From Fimenecus sp045655645 (lineage in GTDB: Bacteria > Bacillota > Clostridia > Oscillospirales > Acutalibacteraceae): DNA of 19,282 nt. This document shows positions 13,437-19,282 of this stretch, piece by piece; position 1 is the first letter of the stretch; each line of letters begins with the position of its first letter. The DNA lies in the NCBI GenBank assembly GCA_045655645.1, contig JAZOPS010000056.1, positions 1 through 19,282 on the forward strand. Reading direction: 5' to 3'. Both the position numbers and the translations under genes were made by a program. The notes beneath the pieces were generated by a model that saw only the letters and a program-made list of their open reading frames with translations, searched no databases and had not been told where the DNA came from.

Positions 13437-13558
13437 AGTCACAAAGCGAGAATAACGGTTGTGCGTTAAGTGAGCCTTGAATATGCTTTTCAAAGTTATG
13501 TTTGGGGTGAGCACTTTGCCAAAGGGCAAAGGTTGACACAGCTTATTAAAGGAGCAGA
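13437..13558 (+). ncRNA. Structured 5' leader of the 3D-domain gene, possible cis-regulatory RNA
   Basis: The predicted transcript leader is about 120 bases and is much richer in G and C than the region before it. It contains a perfect stem CTTTGCC-AAA-GGGCAAAG (13513-13530), a small AACG/CGTT hairpin near 13455-13468 and a TTGAA/TTCAA pair near 13478-13496. The parts GGGGTGAGC (13504-13512) and TTGACACAGCTTA (13533-13545) faintly recall pieces of the c-di-AMP (ydaO) riboswitch, which often precedes such genes, but the rest of that consensus is absent. It ends at the AAAGGAG ribosome binding site. Confidence 0.4.
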
Positions 13559-14809
13559 ATGATGATAAAAAATATCATTGAGCGTGCGAAAGCAACTCGT
13601 GTACCATTTCGAGTTCTTGCACTTATAATGGCTTTAGTCGTTTTATGTGCAGGTACAGTTTTCGCAGCCAGCGGTGAGACTTATATAGTTGATATCTATG
13701 AAGGCTCACAAATCACAAGAGTAGAAACAACTTTAAAAGATGCTTATGCTGTTGTGGAAGAAGCAAAAATTGAATTGTCAGAGCAAGATAAACTCATACT
13801 TGATAATTTCACAGCAGGTGCACAGAGCGAAATCGTAATCTGCCGTGCAAGCAAAGTTAGATTTATTCATGCTGACGGAAATATTGTAGATACTGTTTTT
13901 GCAGGAACTGTTGCAGAACTTATCGAGAGTCAAGGCGTTGTGCTTTCAGACAAACTTGTTTCAAGTGCCAATGTAAAAGCTGTTGTGACGAACAATATGG
14001 AGGTTGTAATTCTTAATTCTTATGACCTTACAATTAATGTTGACGGCGAAACAAGAGAGGTGAAATCAACTGCTAAAACTGTTGGCGATTTACTCGCTGA
14101 ACAGAATATAATTCTTGATAGTGATGATGAAGTTGTTCCAACAGCAGAAACTGAACTTTCTCACAATCTCACAATTGATGTTCTCAGAGTAGAATATGTA
14201 ACAAGAGAAGCAAGTGAGAAGATTCCATTCTCAAAGAAAACAGTTAAATCTGCATCAATGACAAAAGGTACATCTAAAATCACAACAAAGGGTGTTGACG
14301 GAACTAAGACAGTTGTCTATAAAGACAAGGTTGTTAATGGTGAAGTTGCAGAAACATCATTTGTAAGTGAAACTGTTACAAAGAATCCTGTTACACAGGT
14401 TACAACAGTAGGTACGCTTCAAAAGTTAGGTAATAGCAGAATTGAAAAGAATGGCAACCCCATTTCAGAAATGACACTTCCATCAAAATATACTATCGGT
14501 GAGAATAATATTCCAACTGAGTATAAGTATAAAATCACAGGTCGAGCAGCAGCTTATTGTGAACCAGGTGGAAAAACTGCAACAGGCAAGGCGGTAATGC
14601 CAGGTCGTGTGGCAGTTAATCCAAAACAGATTCCTTATGGAACAGAAATGTGGATTGTGTCAAACGACGGTGTTGTTTATGGCTATGCGGTCGCTGAAGA
14701 CACAGGCGGATTTGCTAAAAAGGGTTATTACACAGTTGACCTTTACATGAATAGTGTAAGTCAATGTCGTCAATGGGGCGACCGTGGAGTAACTATCTAT
14801 GTTCTCTAA
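13559..14809 (+). CDS. Cell-wall enzyme with DUF348 repeats, G5 and 3D domains
   Basis: The 416-residue protein is predicted to be exported and to act on peptidoglycan, like YabE/RpfB/YocH relatives. It has a signal peptide or membrane anchor (about residues 17-37, ending VFAAS). Three DUF348-like repeats follow (about 42-80, 99-137 and 156-194), then a G5 domain (about 210-286), a linker, and a C-terminal 3D domain (326-416) containing ITGRAAAYC, RVAVNPKQIPYGTEMW, YAVAEDTGG and YTVDLYM. The 3D fold is related to the lytic transglycosylase MltA. Of the three name-giving aspartates, Asp381 and Asp394 are present, while the first is Asn354, a variant I have seen in clostridial sequences. ATG 13559 and 13562 are both possible starts; the second has the better spacing from AAAGGAG. 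Own promoter, leader and terminator. Confidence 0.88.
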   Translation: MMIKNIIERAKATRVPFRVLALIMALVVLCAGTVFAASGETYIVDIYEGSQITRVETTLKDAYAVVEEAKIELSEQDKLILDNFTAGAQSEIVICRASKVRFIHADGNIVDTVFAGTVAELIESQGVVLSDKLVSSANVKAVVTNNMEVVILNSYDLTINVDGETREVKSTAKTVGDLLAEQNIILDSDDEVVPTAETELSHNLTIDVLRVEYVTREASEKIPFSKKTVKSASMTKGTSKITTKGVDGTKTVVYKDKVVNGEVAETSFVSETVTKNPVTQVTTVGTLQKLGNSRIEKNGNPISEMTLPSKYTIGENNIPTEYKYKITGRAAAYCEPGGKTATGKAVMPGRVAVNPKQIPYGTEMWIVSNDGVVYGYAVAEDTGGFAKKGYYTVDLYMNSVSQCRQWGDRGVTIYVL

Positions 14810-14818
14810 TTAAAAGTT

Positions 14819-14849
14819 AAAGGAAAGAGTTTAAACTCTTTCCTTTTTT
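14819..14849 (+). terminator. Terminator of the 3D-domain gene
   Basis: AAAGGAAAGAGTTT (14819-14832) and AAACTCTTTCCTTT (14833-14846) form a perfect 28-base palindrome followed by a T-tract. Confidence 0.93.
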
Positions 14850-14851
14850 CT

Positions 14852-14880
14852 TTGCTTGTGATATTATATTTACATATTAT
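14852..14880 (+). promoter_or_regulatory. Possible promoter of the nnr operon
   Basis: TTGCTT (14852-14857), a 17-base spacer and TATTAT (14875-14880) lie between the terminator and the start codon. The resulting leader would be about 10 bases, so it would carry only the ribosome binding site. An alternative -10 (TATTAT after TGTGA, near 14862-14867) is equally plausible. Confidence 0.45.
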
Positions 14881-14896
14881 ATGTGGAGTGAATTTA

Positions 14897-16426
14897 ATGA
14901 GAGTTCTTACAGTTGAAAACACAAGAAAAGTAGAGAGACTTGCAAATGAAAGCGGAATTTCATATCTTCAGCTTATGGAGAATGCAGGCTCTTATTGTGC
15001 GAGAATTATCCGTCAGACTTTTGAAAATACCAATAAGAGAAATGTTCTCGTTGTGTGTGGTAAGGGTAAAAATGGCGGTGACGGATTCGTCATTGCACGA
15101 AAACTTTCTGAATATGGTTATAACCCAACTGTAATGATGACTATGGGACTTCCTGCTGATGAAGAGTCGTCTGAAATGCTCTCGCGAATTAGAGCCATGG
15201 GGATTACGGTTGTTCATTATGATGTGACAACTGATAAATACTTTGAGAATGCTCAAATTATTGTGGATTGTATTTTTGGTGTTGGATTTAAAGGTGAGCC
15301 AAATGAAAAGATTGCAGAGCTTTTCAATAAAATCAATCTTTCTTCTGCAACTGTTGTAAGTATTGATGTCCCAAGTGGATTAGAAGGCGATAGCGGAAAA
15401 CTCACATCTTCACATATAAAAGCAGATATGACAATCGCGGTTTTAGTGCTTAAACCCGTCCATGTGTTAAAGCCATCAATTGAAAGTTGTGGCAAAGTTG
15501 TCGTAGCACCAATTGGTATCCCTGAAAAATGCTTTGCAGAGGTCAATGCAACCCTTTTCACAATGAGTACGGATGAAATTAAAGCTTTTTTTTATAAGCG
15601 CGATGCAGAAAGCCATAAAGGTGCTTTCGGTACGGTGCTCGTGATTGGTGGAAGTTATGAAATGCCTAATGCCGTATATTTCGCGTCACAAGGTGCAGTT
15701 AATAGTGGTGCAGGGCTTGTGAAAATCGCTTTTCCCGCAGTGGCTTATAGTGCTATTGCACCAAAAACCTATGAGCAGATTTTGATTCCTCTTGAAAGCA
15801 ATAAAATGGGTCGAATTTCACAAAATGCAATCAAACGCATTGAAAAAGAGTTGTCAAAATGTTCTTGTGTACTTGTGGGATGCGGAATGGGTTGTGATGA
15901 TGATACAAAAGCTGTAACAGAATTTGTTATTAAAAATTCGCAAGTGCCCGTAATTCTTGATGCTGATGGCATAAATTGTTTAGAAAATAATATAGATATA
16001 ATAGATAGCGCAAAATCAACTGTGATTCTCACACCACATCCAAAAGAGATGTCAAGAATAGCGGGGGTTAGCGTGGGAAGTATTCAGGAAAATCGTGGAG
16101 CAGTGGTAAAAAGCTTTACAAGAGCTCATAAATCCATTCTCGTGCTTAAAGGCGCGTCAACTCTTGTGGGGTGCACAGAGTATGATGATATCTATGTTAA
16201 CAATACAGGCAATCCCGGAATGGCAACTGGTGGCACGGGGGATGTACTTGGCGGAATAATTGCATCTTTCATAGCGCAAGGTATTGAACCTTTTAAAAGC
16301 ACTATGGCAGGCGTAAAAATTCACGGAATAGTTGGCGATAAGGTGACAGAAAAATATTCAATGATGGGTAATACGCCATCTTTAATGCTTGGTGAGTTAC
16401 CAAGTGTACTCTCAAAATTTGAATAA
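14897..16426 (+). CDS. nnr: Bifunctional NAD(P)HX epimerase / ADP-dependent NAD(P)HX dehydratase
   Basis: This 509-residue metabolite-repair enzyme restores damaged (hydrated) NADH and NADPH. The N-terminal epimerase half (1 to about 215, YjeF_N) shows LMENAG, VVCGKGKNGGDGFVIARKL (52-70), VDCIFGVGFKG and SIDVPSGLEGDSG. The C-terminal dehydratase half (about 225-505, ribokinase-like) shows KGAFGTVLVIGGS (241-253), VILDADGIN (352-360), ILTPHPKEMSRI (378-388), LKGASTLV and NTGNPGMATGGTGDVLGG (436-453), where Asp449 is the expected catalytic residue. The frame is open from 14852, but ATG 14897 has a GGAGTG site six bases before it and begins with the family-typical MRVLTVENTRKVERL, so it is chosen. 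A lipoprotein gene follows after 12 bases and is probably co-transcribed. Confidence 0.95.
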   Translation: MRVLTVENTRKVERLANESGISYLQLMENAGSYCARIIRQTFENTNKRNVLVVCGKGKNGGDGFVIARKLSEYGYNPTVMMTMGLPADEESSEMLSRIRAMGITVVHYDVTTDKYFENAQIIVDCIFGVGFKGEPNEKIAELFNKINLSSATVVSIDVPSGLEGDSGKLTSSHIKADMTIAVLVLKPVHVLKPSIESCGKVVVAPIGIPEKCFAEVNATLFTMSTDEIKAFFYKRDAESHKGAFGTVLVIGGSYEMPNAVYFASQGAVNSGAGLVKIAFPAVAYSAIAPKTYEQILIPLESNKMGRISQNAIKRIEKELSKCSCVLVGCGMGCDDDTKAVTEFVIKNSQVPVILDADGINCLENNIDIIDSAKSTVILTPHPKEMSRIAGVSVGSIQENRGAVVKSFTRAHKSILVLKGASTLVGCTEYDDIYVNNTGNPGMATGGTGDVLGGIIASFIAQGIEPFKSTMAGVKIHGIVGDKVTEKYSMMGNTPSLMLGELPSVLSKFE

Positions 16427-16438
16427 AGGTAGAATAAT

Positions 16439-16963
16439 ATGAAAAAAGTCCTTTGCATTTTATTTTGCATTCTTTTGCTTGGTGGATGCGGGACATTGAA
16501 AACAAAGGATTTAGAAAAAGAGCCACTGAATATCAGTGGCTTTAATACTGTGGTGAAAACCAAAATCAATAATATTGAGATTTGTGGCAATGCTCATTAT
16601 GTTGTATCTGACGCTCTTTATTTTGATTTTGTAGCACCTGAAACAATAAATGGAACCGAAATTGTCTGTCGCAATGGTGAATATCAAGTCAGTTTTAATG
16701 ATTTGTCAATAAGCCTTGTGGGGAATAAATTGCCATTTAATATGATTTGCAATGCACTTGAAACTTGTATAAACAATGTGCAAGGTACAACACCACAAAT
16801 TGATAATATCACAAATCAACTTGTATATACTTATAATACTGAAAAACATCTGTGTAAGTTATATGTAGAAAAAGAAACGAAACATTTTATAAAACTCACT
16901 ATTGATGGTGCAGATGTTTTGCACTTTGAAAATTTTGAATACACAGTGGGACAGACTGAATAG
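16439..16963 (+). CDS. Small secreted lipoprotein, LolA/YdcC-like in pattern
   Basis: A 174-residue protein with a classic lipoprotein signal: Met-Lys-Lys, a hydrophobic stretch and the lipobox LGGC (14-17), so Cys17 would be lipidated and the rest displayed outside the membrane. The body has a beta-rich pattern (VVSDALYFDFVAPETINGTE, then a strand repeat ending LPFNMICNALETCINN) that resembles short LolA-like lipoproteins seen in Clostridia; this is a weak, pattern-based call. In Bacillus the lipoprotein ydcC precedes alr and the ndoAI-ndoA pair, and here the lipoprotein precedes an ndoA homologue, so the position is suggestive. AAAGGTAG (16425-16432) precedes the ATG. It is probably in an operon with nnr. 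Confidence 0.8.
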   Translation: MKKVLCILFCILLLGGCGTLKTKDLEKEPLNISGFNTVVKTKINNIEICGNAHYVVSDALYFDFVAPETINGTEIVCRNGEYQVSFNDLSISLVGNKLPFNMICNALETCINNVQGTTPQIDNITNQLVYTYNTEKHLCKLYVEKETKHFIKLTIDGADVLHFENFEYTVGQTE

Positions 16964-17058
16964 AAACTTCATAATATGTATTACTCCCTAAATTTTATCT
17001 TAAATGTTTAATTATGCATTTTAAAGGTAAAAATAAAAACAAAGGAGTGATACAGAAA

Positions 17059-17403
17059 ATGAATGTTAAAAGAGGGGACATATATTACGCTGATTTAAGT
17101 CCTGTTGTGGGTTCAGAGCAAGGTGGAGTAAGACCTGTACTTATAGTCCAGAATGATGTTGGCAATAAATATAGCCCAACTGTGATTGCAGCGGCAATTA
17201 CAAGCCAACAAGAAAAATCCCGTTTACCGACTCATATAAGTGTTAATGGAAATCAATGCGGACTCAGTAAAGATTCAGTGGTATTGCTTGAACAGGTCAG
17301 AACAATCGATAAACAACGCCTTAAAGAACGAATGGGTAATTTGTCAACTAACGATATGAATAAAATAAATAAAGCGTTAACAGTGAGCTTTGGATTGATA
17401 TAA
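17059..17403 (+). CDS. ndoA: MazF/EndoA (PemK-like) mRNA interferase toxin
   Basis: A 114-residue endoribonuclease of the MazF/PemK family, closest in pattern to Bacillus EndoA. It starts MNVKRGDIYYADLSPVVGSE, followed by GGVRPVLIVQND, SPTVIAAAITS, LPTHI, GLSKDSVVLLEQVRTIDKQRL. Arg25 and Thr48 coincide with the catalytic Arg and Thr of Bacillus MazF, and the core is intact, so it should be active. The frame is open from 17014, but the ATG at 17059 has AAAGGAGTG about 10 bases before it and fits the family start. There is no MazE/EndoAI-type antitoxin gene beside it in the window, although toxins of this family normally need one. The preceding gap is 50-95 bases and holds no open frame. Confidence 0.95.
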   Translation: MNVKRGDIYYADLSPVVGSEQGGVRPVLIVQNDVGNKYSPTVIAAAITSQQEKSRLPTHISVNGNQCGLSKDSVVLLEQVRTIDKQRLKERMGNLSTNDMNKINKALTVSFGLI

Positions 17404-17416
17404 ATAAAACTGATTA

Positions 17417-17466
17417 CGCCTCCCTCTGACGAGGGAGGTGTCTGCGATAGCAGACGGAGGGAGAGA
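17417..17466. repeat. GC-rich intergenic double-hairpin repeat
   Basis: CCTCCCTC-TGAC-GAGGGAGG (17419-17438) forms a perfect 8-bp hairpin, and GTCTGC-GATA-GCAGAC (17440-17455) forms a second one. GGAGGGAG (17456-17463) repeats the first right arm, so it can compete for the CCTCCCTC arm. There is no T-tract, so it is not an ordinary terminator. It matches in style a family of repeats I recall as widespread between genes of gut Clostridia. Confidence 0.7.
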
Positions 17467-17513
17467 TAGGTAAAAATAAAATATTAAATATCTATTAAAT
17501 TTACATAAAAGAC

Positions 17514-17542
17514 TTGACCTTTTGGAAAAAAGTGGCTAAAAT
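17514..17542 (+). promoter_or_regulatory. Promoter of groESL
   Basis: TTGACC (17514-17519), a 17-base spacer and TAAAAT (17537-17542). A TATAAT at 17542-17547 would give a 22-base spacer and is less likely. The CIRCE operator starts immediately downstream, covering the expected start site. Confidence 0.8.
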
Positions 17543-17546
17543 ATAA

Positions 17547-17573
17547 TTAGCACTCGAAAGATGAGAGTGCTAA
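17547..17573. promoter_or_regulatory. CIRCE operator (HrcA-binding site)
   Basis: TTAGCACTC-N9-GAGTGCTAA (17547-17573) is a perfect match to the canonical CIRCE consensus. HrcA bound here represses groESL until heat or unfolded protein titrates GroEL. The element overlaps the predicted transcription start, so it also forms the beginning of the mRNA leader. Confidence 0.98.
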
Positions 17574-17612
17574 AAACTTGTAATTTATAATTCTTTATGG
17601 AGGTAATATAAA

Positions 17613-17897
17613 ATGACTATTAAACCACTTGCAGATAGAGTTGTTCTCAAATCATGCGAAATGGAAGAAACAACAAAGAGCGGAATCGTGCTCACAGCTG
17701 CTACTCAAGAAAAACCACAGATATCTGAGGTTGTTGCAGTTGGTCCTGGCGGATTTGTTGACGGTAACGAAATCAAAATGTATGTTAAAGTCGGTGACAA
17801 GGTAATCACAGGCAAATATTCAGGCACAGAAGTTAAGATGGATAACGAGGAATACACAATCGTTCGTCAATCAGAAATTCTTGCTATTGTAGAATAA
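17613..17897 (+). CDS. groES: Co-chaperonin GroES
   Basis: The 94-residue protein forms the seven-membered lid of the GroEL chamber. It begins MTIKPLADRVVLKS, and carries the mobile-loop region EETTKSGIVLTAATQEKPQ (18-36), then VVAVGPGGFVDG, VKVGDKVITGKYSGTEVK and a C-terminal ILAIVE. The length is standard. TGGAGG (17599-17604) precedes the ATG. It is the first gene of the CIRCE-controlled operon, 18 bases upstream of groEL. Confidence 0.98.
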   Translation: MTIKPLADRVVLKSCEMEETTKSGIVLTAATQEKPQISEVVAVGPGGFVDGNEIKMYVKVGDKVITGKYSGTEVKMDNEEYTIVRQSEILAIVE

Positions 17898-17915
17898 TCG
17901 GAGGGAATACACACT

Positions 17916-19282
17916 ATGGCTAAACAGATTATTTATGGTGAAGAAGCAAGAAAAGCTCTTCAAACAGGTATTGATAAATTAAGCAATACAGTTAAAATTA
18001 CACTCGGTCCAAAGGGTAGAAACGTAGTTCTTGACAGAAAATATGGCGCACCACTTATTACAAACGATGGTGTTACAATCGCAAAAGAAGTTGAACTTGA
18101 AGATGCATTCGAAAATATGGGTGCACAGCTTGTTAAAGAAGTTGCAACAAAGACAAACGATGTTGCAGGTGACGGTACAACAACAGCAACTCTTCTTGCT
18201 CAGGCTCTCGTTCGTGAAGGTATGAAAAACGTTGCAGCAGGCGCAAACCCAATGGTAGTTAAAAAGGGTATGCAGGCAGCAGTTAACGCAGTTGTTGAAG
18301 AAGTACTTAAAAATGCAAAACCTGTTGCTTCAACAGAAGATATTGCAAGAGTTGCAACAGTTTCAGCAGCAGACGAATATGTTGGTAACCTTATTGCAGA
18401 TGCAATGGCAAAGGTTACAGCTGATGGCGTTATCACAATTGAAGAATCAAAAACAAGCGAAACATATAGTGATGTAGTTGAAGGTATGCAGTTTGACCGC
18501 GGTTACATCTCACCTTATATGGTAACAGACACAGATAAGATGGAAGCAGTTATCGACGACGCTCTCATTCTTATCACAGATAAGAAAATCGGCAACATTC
18601 AAGAAATTCTTCCATTACTTGAACAAATCGTTCAGGCTGGTAAGAAACTTGTAATCGTTGCAGAAGACATCGAAGGCGAAGCACTCTCAACAATCCTTGT
18701 TAACAAACTTCGTGGCACATTCACTTGCGTTGCTGTTAAAGCACCGGGCTTTGGCGACAGAAGAAAAGAAATGCTTCAGGATATCGCAATTCTCACAGGT
18801 GGTCAGGTAATCACATCAGACCTTGGTCTTGAACTCAAAGATACACAACTCTTCCAGCTTGGCCGTGCAAAACAGGTTAAGATTTCAAAAGAAAATACAA
18901 TTATCGTTGATGGTGCTGGCGACGTTGATGCAATTAACGGCAGAATCGGTCAAATCAAATCTCAGATTGCAGAAACAACATCAGACTTTGACCGTGAAAA
19001 GCTTCAAGAACGCCTTGCAAAGCTTGCAGGTGGTGTTGCAGTTATCCGTGTTGGTGCTGCTACTGAAACAGAAATGAAAGAAAAGAAACTCCGCATCGAA
19101 GACGCTCTCGCAGCTACAAAAGCAGCTGTTGAAGAAGGTACAGTTGCAGGTGGTGGTGTTGCTCTTCTCGGCGCAATCAAAGCAGCATCAGTTCTTCTTG
19201 ATACAGAAGATGCAGACTTCAAAACAGGCGTTAAAATTGTTCTTAAAGCAATTGAAGAGCCAGTTCGTCAGATTGCAGCAAA
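17916..19282 (+). CDS. groEL: Chaperonin GroEL (partial, 3' end outside window)
   Basis: The frame is open from the ATG at 17916 to the window edge, about 455 of the usual 540-545 residues, with no stop. The cytosolic chaperonin folds proteins in an ATP-driven double ring. Visible signatures are MAKQIIYGEEARKAL, VKITLGPKGRNVVLD, the ATP-binding region VAGDGTTTATLLAQAL (with the conserved Asp-Gly-Thr-Thr-Thr), GMQFDRGYISPYMVTD, and VAEDIEGEALSTILVNKLRG and the sequence GAGDVDAI in the later domain, then VAGGGVALL. The AGGGAAT/GGAGG site (17900-17905) precedes the ATG. Strong high-expression codon bias. The end of the gene cannot be seen. Confidence 0.98.
   Translation, partial: MAKQIIYGEEARKALQTGIDKLSNTVKITLGPKGRNVVLDRKYGAPLITNDGVTIAKEVELEDAFENMGAQLVKEVATKTNDVAGDGTTTATLLAQALVREGMKNVAAGANPMVVKKGMQAAVNAVVEEVLKNAKPVASTEDIARVATVSAADEYVGNLIADAMAKVTADGVITIEESKTSETYSDVVEGMQFDRGYISPYMVTDTDKMEAVIDDALILITDKKIGNIQEILPLLEQIVQAGKKLVIVAEDIEGEALSTILVNKLRGTFTCVAVKAPGFGDRRKEMLQDIAILTGGQVITSDLGLELKDTQLFQLGRAKQVKISKENTIIVDGAGDVDAINGRIGQIKSQIAETTSDFDREKLQERLAKLAGGVAVIRVGAATETEMKEKKLRIEDALAATKAAVEEGTVAGGGVALLGAIKAASVLLDTEDADFKTGVKIVLKAIEEPVRQIAA

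Noticed and set aside
13431..13558. Canonical c-di-AMP (ydaO) riboswitch in the 3D-gene leader
   Set aside because: Only short fragments match; the conserved GGGGGA-CCA and CAGCTAACCTCG parts are absent and the leader is short.
1..19282. CRISPR array, tRNA or rRNA genes, prophage or transposase genes
   Set aside because: No regularly spaced repeats, tRNA-like cloverleaf or recognisable mobile-element proteins were seen on either strand.

Overview
The window looks like chromosomal DNA of a low-GC Gram-positive bacterium of the class Clostridia, plausibly an uncultured gut Oscillospiraceae/Ruminococcaceae-type organism. The basis is AT-rich DNA with GGAGG-type ribosome binding sites, near-consensus sigma-A promoters, a CIRCE-controlled groESL operon, a MazF/EndoA-type RNase, a DUF348-G5-3D cell-wall enzyme, a WecBC pair, and GC-rich intergenic hairpins of a kind common in gut Clostridia. 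The genus assignment is inference.

Layout. (1) 1-2760: end of a surface-polysaccharide cluster: the C-terminal part of an FrhB/FdhB-type protein, then wecC and wecB, which together make UDP-ManNAcA from UDP-GlcNAc, closed by a bidirectional terminator. (2) 2782-5710: a pyrimidine-base salvage locus: uracil permease and a DUF523/TudS-type protein on the minus strand, uracil phosphoribosyltransferase (upp) divergent on the plus strand. (3) 5779-6580: a membrane-anchored XRE-type regulator. (4) 6612-10839, minus strand: an apgM-like gene (the family includes proposed homoserine kinases) coupled to metY, then a DUF975 membrane protein and a TtcA-like tRNA thiolation enzyme. (5) 11004-11970: rplM-rpsI. 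(6) 11972-13117: azlC-azlD branched-chain amino acid exporter. (7) 13118-14849: a long AT-rich regulatory region and a DUF348/G5/3D cell-wall enzyme. (8) 14852-17403: nnr NAD(P)HX repair enzyme, a small lipoprotein and a MazF-type toxin with no antitoxin beside it. (9) 17404-19282: an intergenic repeat, CIRCE, groES and an incomplete groEL.

The most interesting theme is the uracil locus. DUF523 is the family of the iron-sulfur thiouracil desulfidase TudS, and here it sits between the importer of uracil and the enzyme that converts uracil to UMP. Importer, desulfidase and UPRT would form a compact route from thiouracil or uracil to UMP. The permease has a hidden intrinsic terminator between its promoter and its start codon (an attenuator). 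The permease and upp promoters both carry a palindrome in the -35/-10 spacer. A second theme is the control region of the 3D-domain enzyme, which contains a perfect match to the WalR box and a structured 128-nt leader.
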